Shown: positions 16,853 through 26,286, numbered from the stretch's first letter. The stretch is DNA of 64,000 nucleotides from UBA970 sp049419605 (GCA_049419605.1 JBMSKF010000001.1:49780-113779), one strand, 5' to 3'. Numbers and translations are program-made. The notes: generated from the letters alone by a model not told the origin.

Positions 16853-18272
16853 AAACGAAGCTATCACCTCTAGAGAAAATGATTTTGCGCAATGGTACAC
16901 TGATGTTTGTAAAAAAGCTGAATTGATGGATTATTCTTCCATCAAAGGCTTCATTATTTATAGACCTTATGGTTATGCGATCTGGGAGCAAATTCAAAAA
17001 TATCTCGATCAAAAGTTTAAAGACACGGGCCATGAAAATGTTTATATGCCTATGGTTATTCCTCAAAGCTTATTCAATAAAGAAAAAGAACATGTTGAAG
17101 GCTTTGCTCCGGAAACACTTATTGCAACCTTAGGTGGCAAAGAAAAATTAGAAGATCCGTTGATTATTCGGCCTACGTCAGAGGTTTTGTTTTGTGAACA
17201 TTATGCAAAGATTATAAATTCATATCGAGATCTACCTAAAAAATATAATCAATGGTGTTCCGTCGTAAGATGGGAAAAAACAACGAGACCTTTTTTAAGA
17301 GGTGCAGAATTTCTTTGGCAAGAAGGCCACACGGTTCACGAAACTGAACAAGAAGCAAGATTTGAAACCTTGCAGATGTTAAAAATTTATCAAACATTAG
17401 GAGAAGAACTACTTGCAATCCCCTTTTTAACTGGCAAAAAAACTGATAAAGAAAAGTTTGCGGGTGCTAAAGAAACGTATGCGGTAGAAGCGTTAATGCA
17501 CGATGGCAAGTCGTTGCAATCTGGTACAAGTCATTACTTTGGAACCGGTTTTGCTGAAGCGTTTGGTATCCAATTTCAAAATCGCCAAAATCAACTTCAA
17601 CCAGCCCATCAAACGTCATGGGGAGTATCAACTCGTTTAATCGGAAGTTTAATCATGGTTCACGGTGATGATAATGGTTTAATATTGCCTCCAAGGGTTG
17701 CTCCTATTCAAGTTGTTATTGTGCCAATCATGCCGCAAAAACCTGGTGTCCTAAGTCAAGCTAAAGCATTGTATGAATCCCTAAAGCAATCCAATGTTAG
17801 GGTCATGTTGGATGAATCGGATAACTCTCCAGGATGGAAATATGCAGAAGCAGAAATGAAGGGGATCCCATTAAGAATTGAACTTGGACCTCGTGATCTT
17901 GAACAGCAACAAATCGTCATGGTCAAGCGTAATGATAAGTCAAAGAAGACTGTTAAATTTGCCGATTTAGTTAGTGAATGTCAAATCACTTTAGAACAAA
18001 TTCAAAGTGAATTGTTACAACACGCAAAAGAACATCTTGCTAAAAACATTCGAGAAGCAAATTCATTAGAAGAGATGATTTCAATTTTAAATCAACATGG
18101 TGGTTATGTTAAGGTGTCGGTTGATGACACTGAAGAAGTTGAAAAAATAGTAAAAGAAAAAGCGCAAGCAACTGCTCGCGTAATCCCCTTTGATCAAATT
18201 GGTTTAAAGCCACTTTGTGCGATAACTCAAAAACCTGCAAAACGGATTGTTTATTTTGCAAGAGCCTATTAA
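16836..18272 (+). CDS. proS: Prolyl-tRNA synthetase, archaeal/eukaryotic-type
   Basis: Charges tRNA-Pro. The 478-aa chain lacks the editing insertion of the E. coli-type enzyme and ends in a C-terminal extension finishing RIVYFARAY, as in type-3 ProRS. Class II motifs are visible: FIIYRPYGYAIWEQ with MPMVIPQS (motif 1 region), RWEKTTRPFLRGAEFLWQEGH (in two parts, motif 2) and GVSTRLIGSLIMVHGDD (motif 3). CAGGAG stands 8 nt before the ATG, which lies inside the preceding gene, so translation is coupled. Spread of this ProRS type among Mollicutes and some Bacillota is known. Confidence 0.95.
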   Translation: MEKPIKNEAITSRENDFAQWYTDVCKKAELMDYSSIKGFIIYRPYGYAIWEQIQKYLDQKFKDTGHENVYMPMVIPQSLFNKEKEHVEGFAPETLIATLGGKEKLEDPLIIRPTSEVLFCEHYAKIINSYRDLPKKYNQWCSVVRWEKTTRPFLRGAEFLWQEGHTVHETEQEARFETLQMLKIYQTLGEELLAIPFLTGKKTDKEKFAGAKETYAVEALMHDGKSLQSGTSHYFGTGFAEAFGIQFQNRQNQLQPAHQTSWGVSTRLIGSLIMVHGDDNGLILPPRVAPIQVVIVPIMPQKPGVLSQAKALYESLKQSNVRVMLDESDNSPGWKYAEAEMKGIPLRIELGPRDLEQQQIVMVKRNDKSKKTVKFADLVSECQITLEQIQSELLQHAKEHLAKNIREANSLEEMISILNQHGGYVKVSVDDTEEVEKIVKEKAQATARVIPFDQIGLKPLCAITQKPAKRIVYFARAY

Positions 18273-18278
18273 AATACC

Positions 18279-18308
18279 TTGAAAAATCGCAAAATTTTAT
18301 GCTACTAT
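18279..18308 (+). promoter_or_regulatory. Promoter of tRNA-Ser(GCU)
   Basis: TTGAAA, an 18-nt spacer that ends in TGC, then TACTAT (18303-18308), about 10 nt before the tRNA 5' end. Confidence 0.6.
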
Positions 18309-18318
18309 TGGTAGCGTT

Positions 18319-18411
18319 GGAGTAGTACCCAAGAGGCTGAAGGGGACGGTTTGCTAAACCGTTAGATCGGGGAAACCCGGTGCGAGGGTTCAAATCCCTC
18401 CTACTCCGCCA
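18319..18411 (+). tRNA. tRNA-Ser(GCU)
   Basis: Class II tRNA of 93 nt with encoded CCA; acceptor GGAGTAG pairs with CTACTCC. The anticodon loop carries GCT (reads AGU/AGC), and the variable arm is long (GATCGGGGAAACCCGGT region). A terminator follows immediately. Confidence 0.96.
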
Positions 18412-18412
18412 T

Positions 18413-18445
18413 GACTCATATCCACATATGAGTCTTTTTTTATTT
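18413..18445 (+). terminator. Rho-independent terminator after tRNA-Ser(GCU)
   Basis: A 9-bp perfect hairpin (GACTCATAT with ATATGAGTC, loop CCAC) followed by TTTTTTTATTTT, starting one base after the CCA end. Confidence 0.9.
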
Positions 18446-18492
18446 TACGAATGCCTAATAAAGTATTAAGATGATAATAACGGAGTTTTTAA

Positions 18493-19620
18493 ATGATAAA
18501 CATTAAGGTTGTTACAACCCAAAAAGAATTGCGAACTTTTATTGATTTTCCTACTAAACTTTATCGAGATAATCCATACTTTACGCCTTATATTTTTGAA
18601 GATGAATTAAAGAACTTGGATCCTAAATTTAATCCTGCAAGTGAATATTGCGATTTTCGTCTATTTTTGGCAATAAAAGATGGTATAGTGGTTGGCCGAG
18701 TTGCGGCGATTATCAATCGTTATTCTAATGAAAAGTATCATGAAAAAAGAGTGCGTTTTAATCGTATTGATTTCATTGATGATGTTGAAGTTTTCGACAC
18801 ATTAATGAAAGCGGTTAGTGAGTATGGAAAATCGATGGGCATGACTCAAATGGCAGGGCCTCTTGGTTACTCCGATCAAGATAAAGAAGGTTTATTAACT
18901 TTTGGATTTAATGAAAAAAACATGTTTGTTACCTTTTATACTGCTGAGTATTATGTGAAACACTTTGAACGGTATGGTTTCAAAATTGATGCAACTTGGA
19001 ATGAATATCAAATTAAAGTCCCGAATGAAGTTCCCCCAATCTTAGAAAAAATATCCCAACGGGTTCTTGAAAGAAACAATTTACACTTAGTAAAAGTAAA
19101 ATCTAAACAATTTAAGGTTTTAGCTCCTTATATCAAACAGATTTTCCAACTCATGAATAAAACCTACGATCATCTTTACGGATATGTACCGGTTAAAGAA
19201 GATTTAATGGATATGTTAGCAAAGCAATATATACCATTGGTGAATTTAGACTACATTCAGTTAGTATGTGATGCGCAAGAAAAAGTCGTCGCTTTTGGCT
19301 TAATGATTCCTTCTCCAGTTGATGCATTGAAAAGATCTAAAGGGCATTTGTTTCCGTTTGGATTTATTGATTTCTTTTCTCAATTAAAGAAAAGTAAAGT
19401 ACTCGACATGTTACTCGTTGCCGTCGAACCTTCGCTTAAGAATTCAGGCGTTTTAGCCTTAGTTTTTACAGAAGCAATTAAAAATGCCGTTAAAAATGGA
19501 ATTCAATATGCTGAAACTGGACCAGAACTTGAAAACAATCAACATGTCCAATCACTTTGGAAAAATTTTGAACATCGTCATCACAAAACAAGAAGTGCCT
19601 TTGTGAAAGATATTGTCTAA
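18493..19620 (+). CDS. GNAT-superfamily N-acetyltransferase-like protein
   Basis: A 375-aa protein with two GNAT-like halves. The N-terminal half has the pattern FRLFLAIKDGIVVGRVAAIIN, typical of the beta4/alpha3 acetyl-CoA region, and the C-terminal half has LVCDAQEKVVAFGLMIPS followed by LLVAVEPSLKNSG...EAIKNAV. Related unnamed proteins of about 370-380 aa occur in many Bacillota and Bacteroidota. The substrate is unknown. The stop is directly followed by the ATG of an acyltransferase gene with no intervening base, so the two probably share a pathway, perhaps lipid or envelope modification (inference). ACGGAG precedes the ATG. Confidence 0.75.
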   Translation: MINIKVVTTQKELRTFIDFPTKLYRDNPYFTPYIFEDELKNLDPKFNPASEYCDFRLFLAIKDGIVVGRVAAIINRYSNEKYHEKRVRFNRIDFIDDVEVFDTLMKAVSEYGKSMGMTQMAGPLGYSDQDKEGLLTFGFNEKNMFVTFYTAEYYVKHFERYGFKIDATWNEYQIKVPNEVPPILEKISQRVLERNNLHLVKVKSKQFKVLAPYIKQIFQLMNKTYDHLYGYVPVKEDLMDMLAKQYIPLVNLDYIQLVCDAQEKVVAFGLMIPSPVDALKRSKGHLFPFGFIDFFSQLKKSKVLDMLLVAVEPSLKNSGVLALVFTEAIKNAVKNGIQYAETGPELENNQHVQSLWKNFEHRHHKTRSAFVKDIV

Positions 19621-20847
19621 ATGAAAACTCGCCAGTATACATTTTGGCACCATGGGTTTTTCTTAAAAATATTTCGTTTTTTATTTGGACCATTTTTTCG
19701 TTTATATTATGGATTTTCTGCAAAAAGGATTCCCATTAAAAAGACTGGACCCTATTTAATCCTTGCAAACCATACTGCAGAATTTGACATTATTTTCTTA
19801 GATATGTTATTCGATGCCCCTTTATACTTTGTAGCAAGTGATCAATTGTTAAATTCTGGAAAGGGAAGTTGGTTTTTAAAGACCTTCTTTAATCCGATTC
19901 CAAAAAGTAAATCAGTGGCAGATCTTGCTTTAGTTAAACGAATCAAATCTGTTTTAAATGAAGGTGGTAATGTTTGTATTTTTCCAGAAGGCAATGCCAC
20001 GATGAATGGGGGTCCAACCACAATCCCTGCTGGGATGGGTCGGCTAATCAAATTTCTTGGGGTTCCCGTGAAGTTTATTCGAATTCAAGGTCTTTATTTA
20101 TCAGCACCACGTTGGTCGTATTATCGTAAATTTGGTCGATCCACCATGGATGAAATCACAACCCTTTCCCCTCAAGACATTAATGGATTGGACGTTGAAG
20201 CATTAGAAAAATTGGTAAAGCGTACATTAACTATTTCTGCATATGATAATCTTAATGGCCATTACCGAGGTCATCATCAAGCTGAAGGTTTACATAAATT
20301 AATTTTTACATGCCCACAATGTTCAGGACTTTTTTCAACCTATAGTCAAAATGAAGCTTTGAAATGTAAAGATTGTGACTTTCATGGTATTTATGATGAA
20401 AAAGGGTATGTCTCAATCCATCAGGATGCTTTTAACTTAATTGAGCTTGATGGTGCCAATCTTGAAAGATTTCATCAAGCAATGCTTAAACATTATTCAA
20501 ATTTCCAACTTGAATACCCTTGTGAAGTTGCATTTTGGAATGGTAATCATGAACGAAGAAGTCCATTTCAAAAGGCTAAATTTAAAATCAGCATCGATGG
20601 TGTAAAATTATCATTAAAAGGTGAAGTTAAGTCTTATCCTTTTGCAAAGATTTTTGCTGAGGCCATTCAAGTCCGTACCAAATTACTTATGTACCCAATC
20701 GAAGGACCTATGGCATTAATTCGATTTCCGAGAATATATTCTCCGTATGGACTACTCAATGTTATCAAATGGTATAAGGAAGCATTAAAGGGGGAAAATC
20801 ATCATGATTTTAGCAAACGTTCAGCCACTGCCTTTTTGGGACTTTAA
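19621..20847 (+). CDS. PlsC-like 1-acyl-glycerol-phosphate acyltransferase with zinc ribbon
   Basis: The N-terminal 230 residues hold an LPLAT domain: motif I NHTAEFD (HX4D catalytic pair), motif III FPEGNATMNG, and a hydrophobic stretch near the N terminus for membrane attachment. A treble-clef-like zinc ribbon follows (CPQC ... CKDC, about residues 231-255) and then about 150 residues of beta-rich sequence without a recognised family. Ordinary PlsC enzymes are about 240 aa, so the C-terminal half is an addition. The gene starts at the stop of the GNAT gene and overlaps gltS by 44 nt. Confidence 0.82.
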   Translation: MKTRQYTFWHHGFFLKIFRFLFGPFFRLYYGFSAKRIPIKKTGPYLILANHTAEFDIIFLDMLFDAPLYFVASDQLLNSGKGSWFLKTFFNPIPKSKSVADLALVKRIKSVLNEGGNVCIFPEGNATMNGGPTTIPAGMGRLIKFLGVPVKFIRIQGLYLSAPRWSYYRKFGRSTMDEITTLSPQDINGLDVEALEKLVKRTLTISAYDNLNGHYRGHHQAEGLHKLIFTCPQCSGLFSTYSQNEALKCKDCDFHGIYDEKGYVSIHQDAFNLIELDGANLERFHQAMLKHYSNFQLEYPCEVAFWNGNHERRSPFQKAKFKISIDGVKLSLKGEVKSYPFAKIFAEAIQVRTKLLMYPIEGPMALIRFPRIYSPYGLLNVIKWYKEALKGENHHDFSKRSATAFLGL

Positions 20848-22261
20848 TTTTTATTGGAGTAGTATCATTCCTTTTGCGTTAATCATGGCAATTTTGTTAC
20901 TTGCCAATGTATTAAGGCGAAAATTAAGGTGGTTAAAAGCATCCCTATTACCTGTCGCGGTAATCGGTGGATTTTTAGGATTAATCATCAAATACTTATT
21001 TAATGGAAGTGCGATTGCCATTGCCAATCTTGAAATTGACTCTACTAGTTTATTTAATGCTGATACCCTTAGTGCGTTTACATATCACTCGATTGCAGTC
21101 GGTTTTGGTGCTCTAACCCTAAAAGGGATTGATCGGCTTGATGGTGGAAAAATTCGCAATAAACCCCTTGCAGTCAAAAGTGGGATGGTCATCGTCAATT
21201 CATATATTATTCAAGGAATCTATGGACTAGTCATTACGATCATTTTCAGTTTTATTTTTATGAATATTCCTAACTATGTTGGTTTTTTATTACCTATGGG
21301 CTTTGGTCAAGGACCTGGTCAAGCGCTAAACGTTGGCGCGGTTTTTCAAGGTGTAGGTTTTACCTTTGGTAGAGATTTTGGTTTATCTATTGCTTCGATT
21401 GGATTTTTAGCTGCCTCATTAGGCGGCGTGATTTATTTAAGAAAGTTGAAAAGAATAGGCGTGTTAAAACCCGCAGAAGATACATCGATGGAACATAAGG
21501 AAGAATCGACTATATTAGAAGGAAACGGACAAATTCCTTTGGTTGATGCGGTTGATAAGTTAACCATTCAAATTGCGATTATCTTCTTCGTTTATGGGTT
21601 TGCGTGGTTAATCATCTTTATTTTAGAACAATGGATTGTAAATAGTGGCGTTGCTTTCCTCATTAACAATTTAAGACCTTTGTTATATGGCTTTAACTTT
21701 ATCATCGTGGTTTTCGTTGCGATGTTATATAAAGTCCTTACTCGCAGTCTATTAAAAGCGAAATGGATGAAACGGATATATACGAATGATTTCTTATTGA
21801 ACCGAATTGCTGGTTTTGCCTTTGACATTATGATGATTGCTTCCATCATGGCAATTGACGTGACATTGGTGGGTGATCCTGGTTTTATTGTCACCTTGGT
21901 TGTATTGGTCATCGGTGGTGGTGTCATTACCTATTACTACTTAGGATTGCTTACGAAAGTGGTTTACCCTAACTACACCCATGAAGCATGGTTGGTATTC
22001 TATGGAACCATGACCGGAACTGCCTCTACCGGAATTGCATTATTGAGAGAAAAAGATCCATATTTTGAAACGCCTGCTGCAAATGATATTGTCTATGGTT
22101 CATCCATGGCGATACCCTTAGGATTCCCATTGTTGCTATTTGTCGGTATTGTCTCTCAAGGTTGGGTATCTTTACTAGTTGTATTAGTAATTTTAACTAT
22201 CATTTTTCTAATTTATCACTATTTTTTAACCAAAAAACCAAAAAAAATTAAAAGTCAGTAA
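20804..22261 (+). CDS. GltS-like sodium:glutamate symporter
   Basis: A 485-aa polytopic membrane protein with the two-fold repeated architecture of the ESS/GltS family. The re-entrant glycine-rich loops are visible as MGFGQGPGQALNVGAVFQ and GTMTGTASTGIALLREKDP. The family takes up glutamate with sodium. A soluble charged stretch (about residues 222-250) between the halves is cytoplasmic. The ATG at 20804 lies inside the preceding gene with GGGGGAAAA upstream. The substrate is inferred from family only; residues for specificity were not checked. Confidence 0.82.
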   Translation: MILANVQPLPFWDFNFYWSSIIPFALIMAILLLANVLRRKLRWLKASLLPVAVIGGFLGLIIKYLFNGSAIAIANLEIDSTSLFNADTLSAFTYHSIAVGFGALTLKGIDRLDGGKIRNKPLAVKSGMVIVNSYIIQGIYGLVITIIFSFIFMNIPNYVGFLLPMGFGQGPGQALNVGAVFQGVGFTFGRDFGLSIASIGFLAASLGGVIYLRKLKRIGVLKPAEDTSMEHKEESTILEGNGQIPLVDAVDKLTIQIAIIFFVYGFAWLIIFILEQWIVNSGVAFLINNLRPLLYGFNFIIVVFVAMLYKVLTRSLLKAKWMKRIYTNDFLLNRIAGFAFDIMMIASIMAIDVTLVGDPGFIVTLVVLVIGGGVITYYYLGLLTKVVYPNYTHEAWLVFYGTMTGTASTGIALLREKDPYFETPAANDIVYGSSMAIPLGFPLLLFVGIVSQGWVSLLVVLVILTIIFLIYHYFLTKKPKKIKSQ

Positions 22262-22290
22262 ACTTTCACCACTTTTGGATTTAAATCTTT

Positions 22291-22296
22291 TATAAT
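22291..22296 (+). promoter_or_regulatory. -10 element of eno
   Basis: TATAAT 30 nt before the ATG; the leader carries AGGAGG (22312-22317), among the strongest ribosome-binding sites in the window, as expected for a highly expressed gene. Confidence 0.6.
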
Positions 22297-22326
22297 ACCT
22301 ATGTTTAGGACAGGAGGACTTTCAAA

Positions 22327-23628
22327 ATGTCTAAAATCAAGTCGGTATATGCTCGTGAAGTGATTGACTCTAGAGGTAACCCTACGGTTGAAGTTGAAAT
22401 TCTTACAGAAAAGGGTTCTTTTGGTCGGGCAATTGTTCCATCTGGTGCATCAACTGGTGAACGTGAAGCAATGGAATTAAGGGATCAAGATCCCAAACGT
22501 TATTTAGGTAAGGGTGTGAGTCAGGCTGTTAATAATGTGAATAAGTTAATTGCTAGTAAAGTCGTTGGTCTTGAAGTAACCCATCAAACCGAGATTGATA
22601 AAGTCATGTTGGACATGGATGGCACAGATTTTAAGACAAATTTAGGTGCGAATGCCATTCTCGCGGTATCTTTAGCGGTCGCTAGAGCCGCTGCAGAAGA
22701 ATTAAAATTACCCCTTTATCAATACTTAGCCTCATTATTTGGTACCGAAGCAAAGGTCTTACCAGCGCCAATGATGAATGTCATCAATGGTGGTGCTCAT
22801 GCGGATAGTTCTGTTGATTTTCAAGAATTTATGATTATGCCTTTAGGTGCTCCTTCTTTGAAAGAAGCAGTGCGTTGGGGTGCTGAAGTATTCCATTCGC
22901 TTAAAAAAGTATTAAAAAGTAAGAAGCACATTACCGCTGTAGGTGATGAAGGTGGTTTTGCTCCTAACCTTAAGAGTAATCAAGAAGCATTAGATGTCAT
23001 CATGGAAGCGATCAAGGCCGCGGGTTACGTTCCAGGAAAAGATATTTATTTAGCAATGGATGTTGCTGCCTCCGAATTTTATAATGAGGAAGCCAAAATC
23101 TATGAATTAAAGAAGAGCGGGGAAGGCAAAAAAACGACGGCAGAAATGATTGCCTGGTATGATGCCCTTATTGCTAAATATCCTATCGTTTCAATCGAAG
23201 ATGGTCTTTCAGAAAAAGACTGGGATGGTTGGAAAGATTTAACAGCAAAATTAGGCCAAAAAGTTCAACTTGTTGGCGATGACTTATTTGTCACCAATCC
23301 AAAAATTCTTCAAGAAGGTATTAATCGAAAGATTGCAAACTCCATCTTAATTAAAGTAAATCAAATTGGGACATTGACAGAAACGCTAGAAGCAATGAAA
23401 CTTGCTGCTGCCAATGGATATACTGCCATTATTTCTCATCGTTCGGGTGAATCAGAAGATACCACAATTGCCGATTTAGCTGTTGCAACCAATGCAGGTC
23501 AAATTAAGACAGGATCAATGTCTAGAACAGATCGCGTTGCCAAATACAATCAGCTACTTCGCATTGAAGACCAATTAGGTAATAAGAGTGTCTATCGTGG
23601 TGTTGATTCGTTGAAAGTAAAAGCTTAA
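22327..23628 (+). CDS. eno: Enolase
   Basis: Converts 2-phosphoglycerate to phosphoenolpyruvate. Full length at 433 aa, with conserved segments near both ends (VYAREVIDSRGNPTVEVE and SGESEDTTIADLAVATNAG), and the signature ILIKVNQIGTLTET; catalytic residues in AVGDEGGFAPN and VGDDLFVTN are intact. It is a single-gene transcription unit with its own promoter and a bidirectional terminator. Confidence 0.98.
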   Translation: MSKIKSVYAREVIDSRGNPTVEVEILTEKGSFGRAIVPSGASTGEREAMELRDQDPKRYLGKGVSQAVNNVNKLIASKVVGLEVTHQTEIDKVMLDMDGTDFKTNLGANAILAVSLAVARAAAEELKLPLYQYLASLFGTEAKVLPAPMMNVINGGAHADSSVDFQEFMIMPLGAPSLKEAVRWGAEVFHSLKKVLKSKKHITAVGDEGGFAPNLKSNQEALDVIMEAIKAAGYVPGKDIYLAMDVAASEFYNEEAKIYELKKSGEGKKTTAEMIAWYDALIAKYPIVSIEDGLSEKDWDGWKDLTAKLGQKVQLVGDDLFVTNPKILQEGINRKIANSILIKVNQIGTLTETLEAMKLAAANGYTAIISHRSGESEDTTIADLAVATNAGQIKTGSMSRTDRVAKYNQLLRIEDQLGNKSVYRGVDSLKVKA

Positions 23629-23651
23629 GTTTTGAACCATAAGATTAAGGT

Positions 23652-23680
23652 AAAAACCATTGCCAAGGCAATGGTTTTTT
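23652..23680. terminator. Bidirectional terminator between eno and the DUF6320-like gene
   Basis: An 11-bp stem (AACCATTGCC paired with GGCAATGGTT, loop AA plus flanks) bordered by five A on the left and six T on the right, so it can stop transcription from both sides. It touches the stop codon of the minus-strand gene. Confidence 0.88.
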
Positions 23681-24365
23681 ATATGTGAAGCCATCGTTGA
23701 AGATAATCTATGAACTTTTTCCTTAAGTAGGTGATTAAGGAAGTTAGATTGATCAAGGATGTAATTCCTGCGATTAAAGAGGGAACGATGATGTCTTCAT
23801 CTAGTATCCAATAAATAAGTGAAAATTGAATGAATCCAATAAGGCTTGTGACAAACATTTGAAATAGAATAACGTCTGTTTTTCTTTTGATGGTGGTAAT
23901 GATAAAAAACAGGACATTACTGATAGAGATTAAAATTGGCACTACATATTGTAGCGGCCAAGCATTCAAACTGCCAGTTGCAACAAAAGCAATTATTATT
24001 GTCCCAATACTGAGACTCGATAATTGCCACAAAACGATATAACCAATACCCTGGCGATTATAGATGGTTTTATAAATTAAAACCCACATATAAAAAACAA
24101 TAAACGTCATCATAAAGGTCGTGCCTAGTTCATTGGCAATTAATGTAAGATCGATGATTAAAGTAATAAATAAAGCAAGAAGAAGTGGAAAAGCAAAAAA
24201 GGCATGTAAATGATTCGCGGCTTGTTTTTCGATATGTTGATAATTTGGATTCGCATAAAGTTTTTCTCTATGTTTTGGTTCTACGACTTGTAGAAAACTT
24301 CCACAAACGGGGCAATGAGATAAACTATCATCAACGTGAGAGAGACACCTTTTACAAGCAATCAT
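23679..24365 (-). CDS. Zinc-ribbon membrane protein (DUF6320-like)
   Basis: A 228-aa protein starting with a zinc ribbon (CKRCLSHVDDSLSHCPVCG, four Cys at residues 4-21) followed by about six hydrophobic helices from residue 55 to the C terminus. This layout and its position directly after a condensation-fold acyltransferase fit DUF6320 proteins; the assignment is from memory of that pairing and not from a search. Function unknown. The start overlaps the stop of the acyltransferase gene by 4 nt. Confidence 0.7.
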   Translation of the reverse strand: MIACKRCLSHVDDSLSHCPVCGSFLQVVEPKHREKLYANPNYQHIEKQAANHLHAFFAFPLLLALFITLIIDLTLIANELGTTFMMTFIVFYMWVLIYKTIYNRQGIGYIVLWQLSSLSIGTIIIAFVATGSLNAWPLQYVVPILISISNVLFFIITTIKRKTDVILFQMFVTSLIGFIQFSLIYWILDEDIIVPSLIAGITSLINLTSLITYLRKKFIDYLQRWLHI

Positions 24366-25651
24366 TCTTCCGTTTCCTCCCAGCGATTTCCTGATACCAT
24401 CACGTTAAGTTTTAATTCTTCAATTAGATATTTCACAAAAAACTGAATAAAAGTTCGATCATCAATAATTCTTGAAAAAGTTAAAACTAGCTGATCTTTA
24501 AAAGAAGCTACCCCCATGTTCACAGGCATAATCGGTGTGGAACAAATCATAAATTCAAAATGTTGAATAAATGATTGAGTCGATATTGGCATTTCAATCT
24601 TCCCTAAATTTGACATGGTAAAACTTAAAGCAGGTTCGCCGACTCGATTAAATACACTTTTGACAATCCATTGTTTAATAAACAAAGGTACGAATCTCAA
24701 TAACAACATTCTTTCAGCTTGCATATTAGCTCGAATTTGCGGGGCCAAAACTTCGATTCTTTGACCATCTTTTAATTGAGCATCCACCTCTTTTAGTACC
24801 TCTAAAAATGTAGCGTCTGGTGAAAAAACTTTGCCAATATTGATGGTCATCACAAAATTCTTCATTGTCTTTGATGGCAGGTATTTTCTCATATCCACAG
24901 GAATGGATAAAATAATTGGTTTTCGCTTTTTAGGATTTTCACTTTCTTGTTTCTTTATTAAACCTAAAATGAGAATCGTTGCAAACAAACCTGTCACCGT
25001 AGTTTTATATTGGCGAGCTACTGCAATACATGCTTCTGTACTCAAATGTATATGCGTCAGATAATGACCATTATGTTCAAAATAGGTTCCTTTAAGGTGG
25101 TAAGCTTTATTGGTAGCTAACCAAGTGCTCTGTCCTTTGGTAACCTTGGTTGCAAAGCCATCTTCAAGTTCAGCTTGCGTGACTTGGTCATTGGCGTCAA
25201 ACATCATTCCTTCAGCATCTACGGCATATCCTTTTTCCCTTAAATAAGATAAGGTTAACGTCTTTAAGAATTCCATCCCACCTCGGCCATCCGTGATAGC
25301 ATGAAACACTTCAATGGAAATTCTTTGCCGATGATAATAGACTTCAATTAAATGCTTTGAACTATCAAAAGGTCGACTATTTGAGCCAAATGTGTTTGGA
25401 TCAGGCAATACTTTAAAGGCTCTTGATTGGTTTTCTAAATAGTTCCAAAATAAGCCTCTTTGTAGTCTCGTGTTGAAATGAGGGAATCTGATTAAAGTTT
25501 TTTCTGCAGCCTTTTGTAACACAACAGGATCAATCAATTCGTTTAGCATCACGCTCATACGAAAGTAGGAGGATCGTCTTGTTTCTGTGATAATTGGAAA
25601 TAGTTTCCCCGCATTATCAATTCTAAACCACTGTGTTGTTCGGTTGTTCAT
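24362..25651 (-). CDS. Condensation-fold (alcohol acetyltransferase-like) acyltransferase
   Basis: A 429-aa protein with the chloramphenicol acetyltransferase/condensation fold: the catalytic HxxxDG is present as HAITDGRGG, and a DFGWG-like region is replaced by SFTMSNLGKIEMP. Family members include alcohol acetyltransferases and NRPS-like condensation enzymes; a stand-alone protein without carrier or adenylation domains suggests transfer of an acyl group to a lipid or glycan (inference). It is coupled by overlap to rdgB upstream and to the zinc-ribbon membrane protein downstream, which could supply membrane attachment. Confidence 0.72.
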   Translation of the reverse strand: MNNRTTQWFRIDNAGKLFPIITETRRSSYFRMSVMLNELIDPVVLQKAAEKTLIRFPHFNTRLQRGLFWNYLENQSRAFKVLPDPNTFGSNSRPFDSSKHLIEVYYHRQRISIEVFHAITDGRGGMEFLKTLTLSYLREKGYAVDAEGMMFDANDQVTQAELEDGFATKVTKGQSTWLATNKAYHLKGTYFEHNGHYLTHIHLSTEACIAVARQYKTTVTGLFATILILGLIKKQESENPKKRKPIILSIPVDMRKYLPSKTMKNFVMTINIGKVFSPDATFLEVLKEVDAQLKDGQRIEVLAPQIRANMQAERMLLLRFVPLFIKQWIVKSVFNRVGEPALSFTMSNLGKIEMPISTQSFIQHFEFMICSTPIMPVNMGVASFKDQLVLTFSRIIDDRTFIQFFVKYLIEELKLNVMVSGNRWEETEE

Positions 25652-26262
25652 CGGGGTTTAATCTTATTTATTAGCTTTTTGTCAAGTAAACATTGGAGTA
25701 ATTTAGCTGCGGCCCTTCCACGATGAGAAACTCTATTTTTTTCTTCAATGGTCGCTTGTGAAAAGGTTTTCATTAATTCATCACTATAAAAAATAGGATC
25801 ATACCCAAACCCATGATTGCTTTGATCGATTTCACGAGTAATTTTACCGATGGTAGTACCTACAAAAAAACGCATTTCTTTATGAGGATATAAAATAACC
25901 ATTGCACTTGTAAATTGCGCTTTTCTATTTTTATGAATTTGCATCAATTTTAGTATTTCTTTGTTTTTTTCCTCATAGGTTTTCTCTTCTAACCAACGCG
26001 ATGAGTAAACACCTGGAAATCCTTGCAGTGCATCAATTTGCAAACCAGAATCATCTGCGATGACGGTTTTATTGACATGTTGACTAACTGCTTTTGCTTT
26101 TAAAAGTGCATTTTCTAAGAAAGTACGACCGGTTTCTTTTGGTTTTAATTTTAATTTAATATCATCTAATGTCAAAAAAGTAACGGTATAATCTTTAAAG
26201 AAAGCTTTTATTTCTTCAATTTTAGCAGAGTTATTGGTTGCTAAAATGATTTCATAGTTCAT
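25648..26262 (-). CDS. rdgB: XTP/dITP diphosphatase (Ham1)
   Basis: House-cleaning enzyme that removes XTP, ITP and dITP. The N-terminal LATNNSAKIEEI, the ADDSGLQIDALQGFPGVYSSRW region (split here as TVIADDSGLQ and PGVYSSRW), GFGYDPIF and SHRGRAA define the family; 204 aa is the expected length. The ATG at 26262 follows an extended -10 at a distance of 7 nt, so the mRNA is probably leaderless. Confidence 0.95.
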   Translation of the reverse strand: MNYEIILATNNSAKIEEIKAFFKDYTVTFLTLDDIKLKLKPKETGRTFLENALLKAKAVSQHVNKTVIADDSGLQIDALQGFPGVYSSRWLEEKTYEEKNKEILKLMQIHKNRKAQFTSAMVILYPHKEMRFFVGTTIGKITREIDQSNHGFGYDPIFYSDELMKTFSQATIEEKNRVSHRGRAAAKLLQCLLDKKLINKIKPR

Positions 26263-26269
26263 CGAATCT

Positions 26270-26278
26270 ATTTTACCA
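26270..26278 (-). promoter_or_regulatory. Extended -10 promoter for leaderless rdgB
   Basis: TGG plus TAAAAT, then 7 nt (AGATTCG) and the ATG. It lies directly after the T-run of the tRNA-Gly terminator. Confidence 0.65.
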
Positions 26279-26286
26279 ATTAATCA

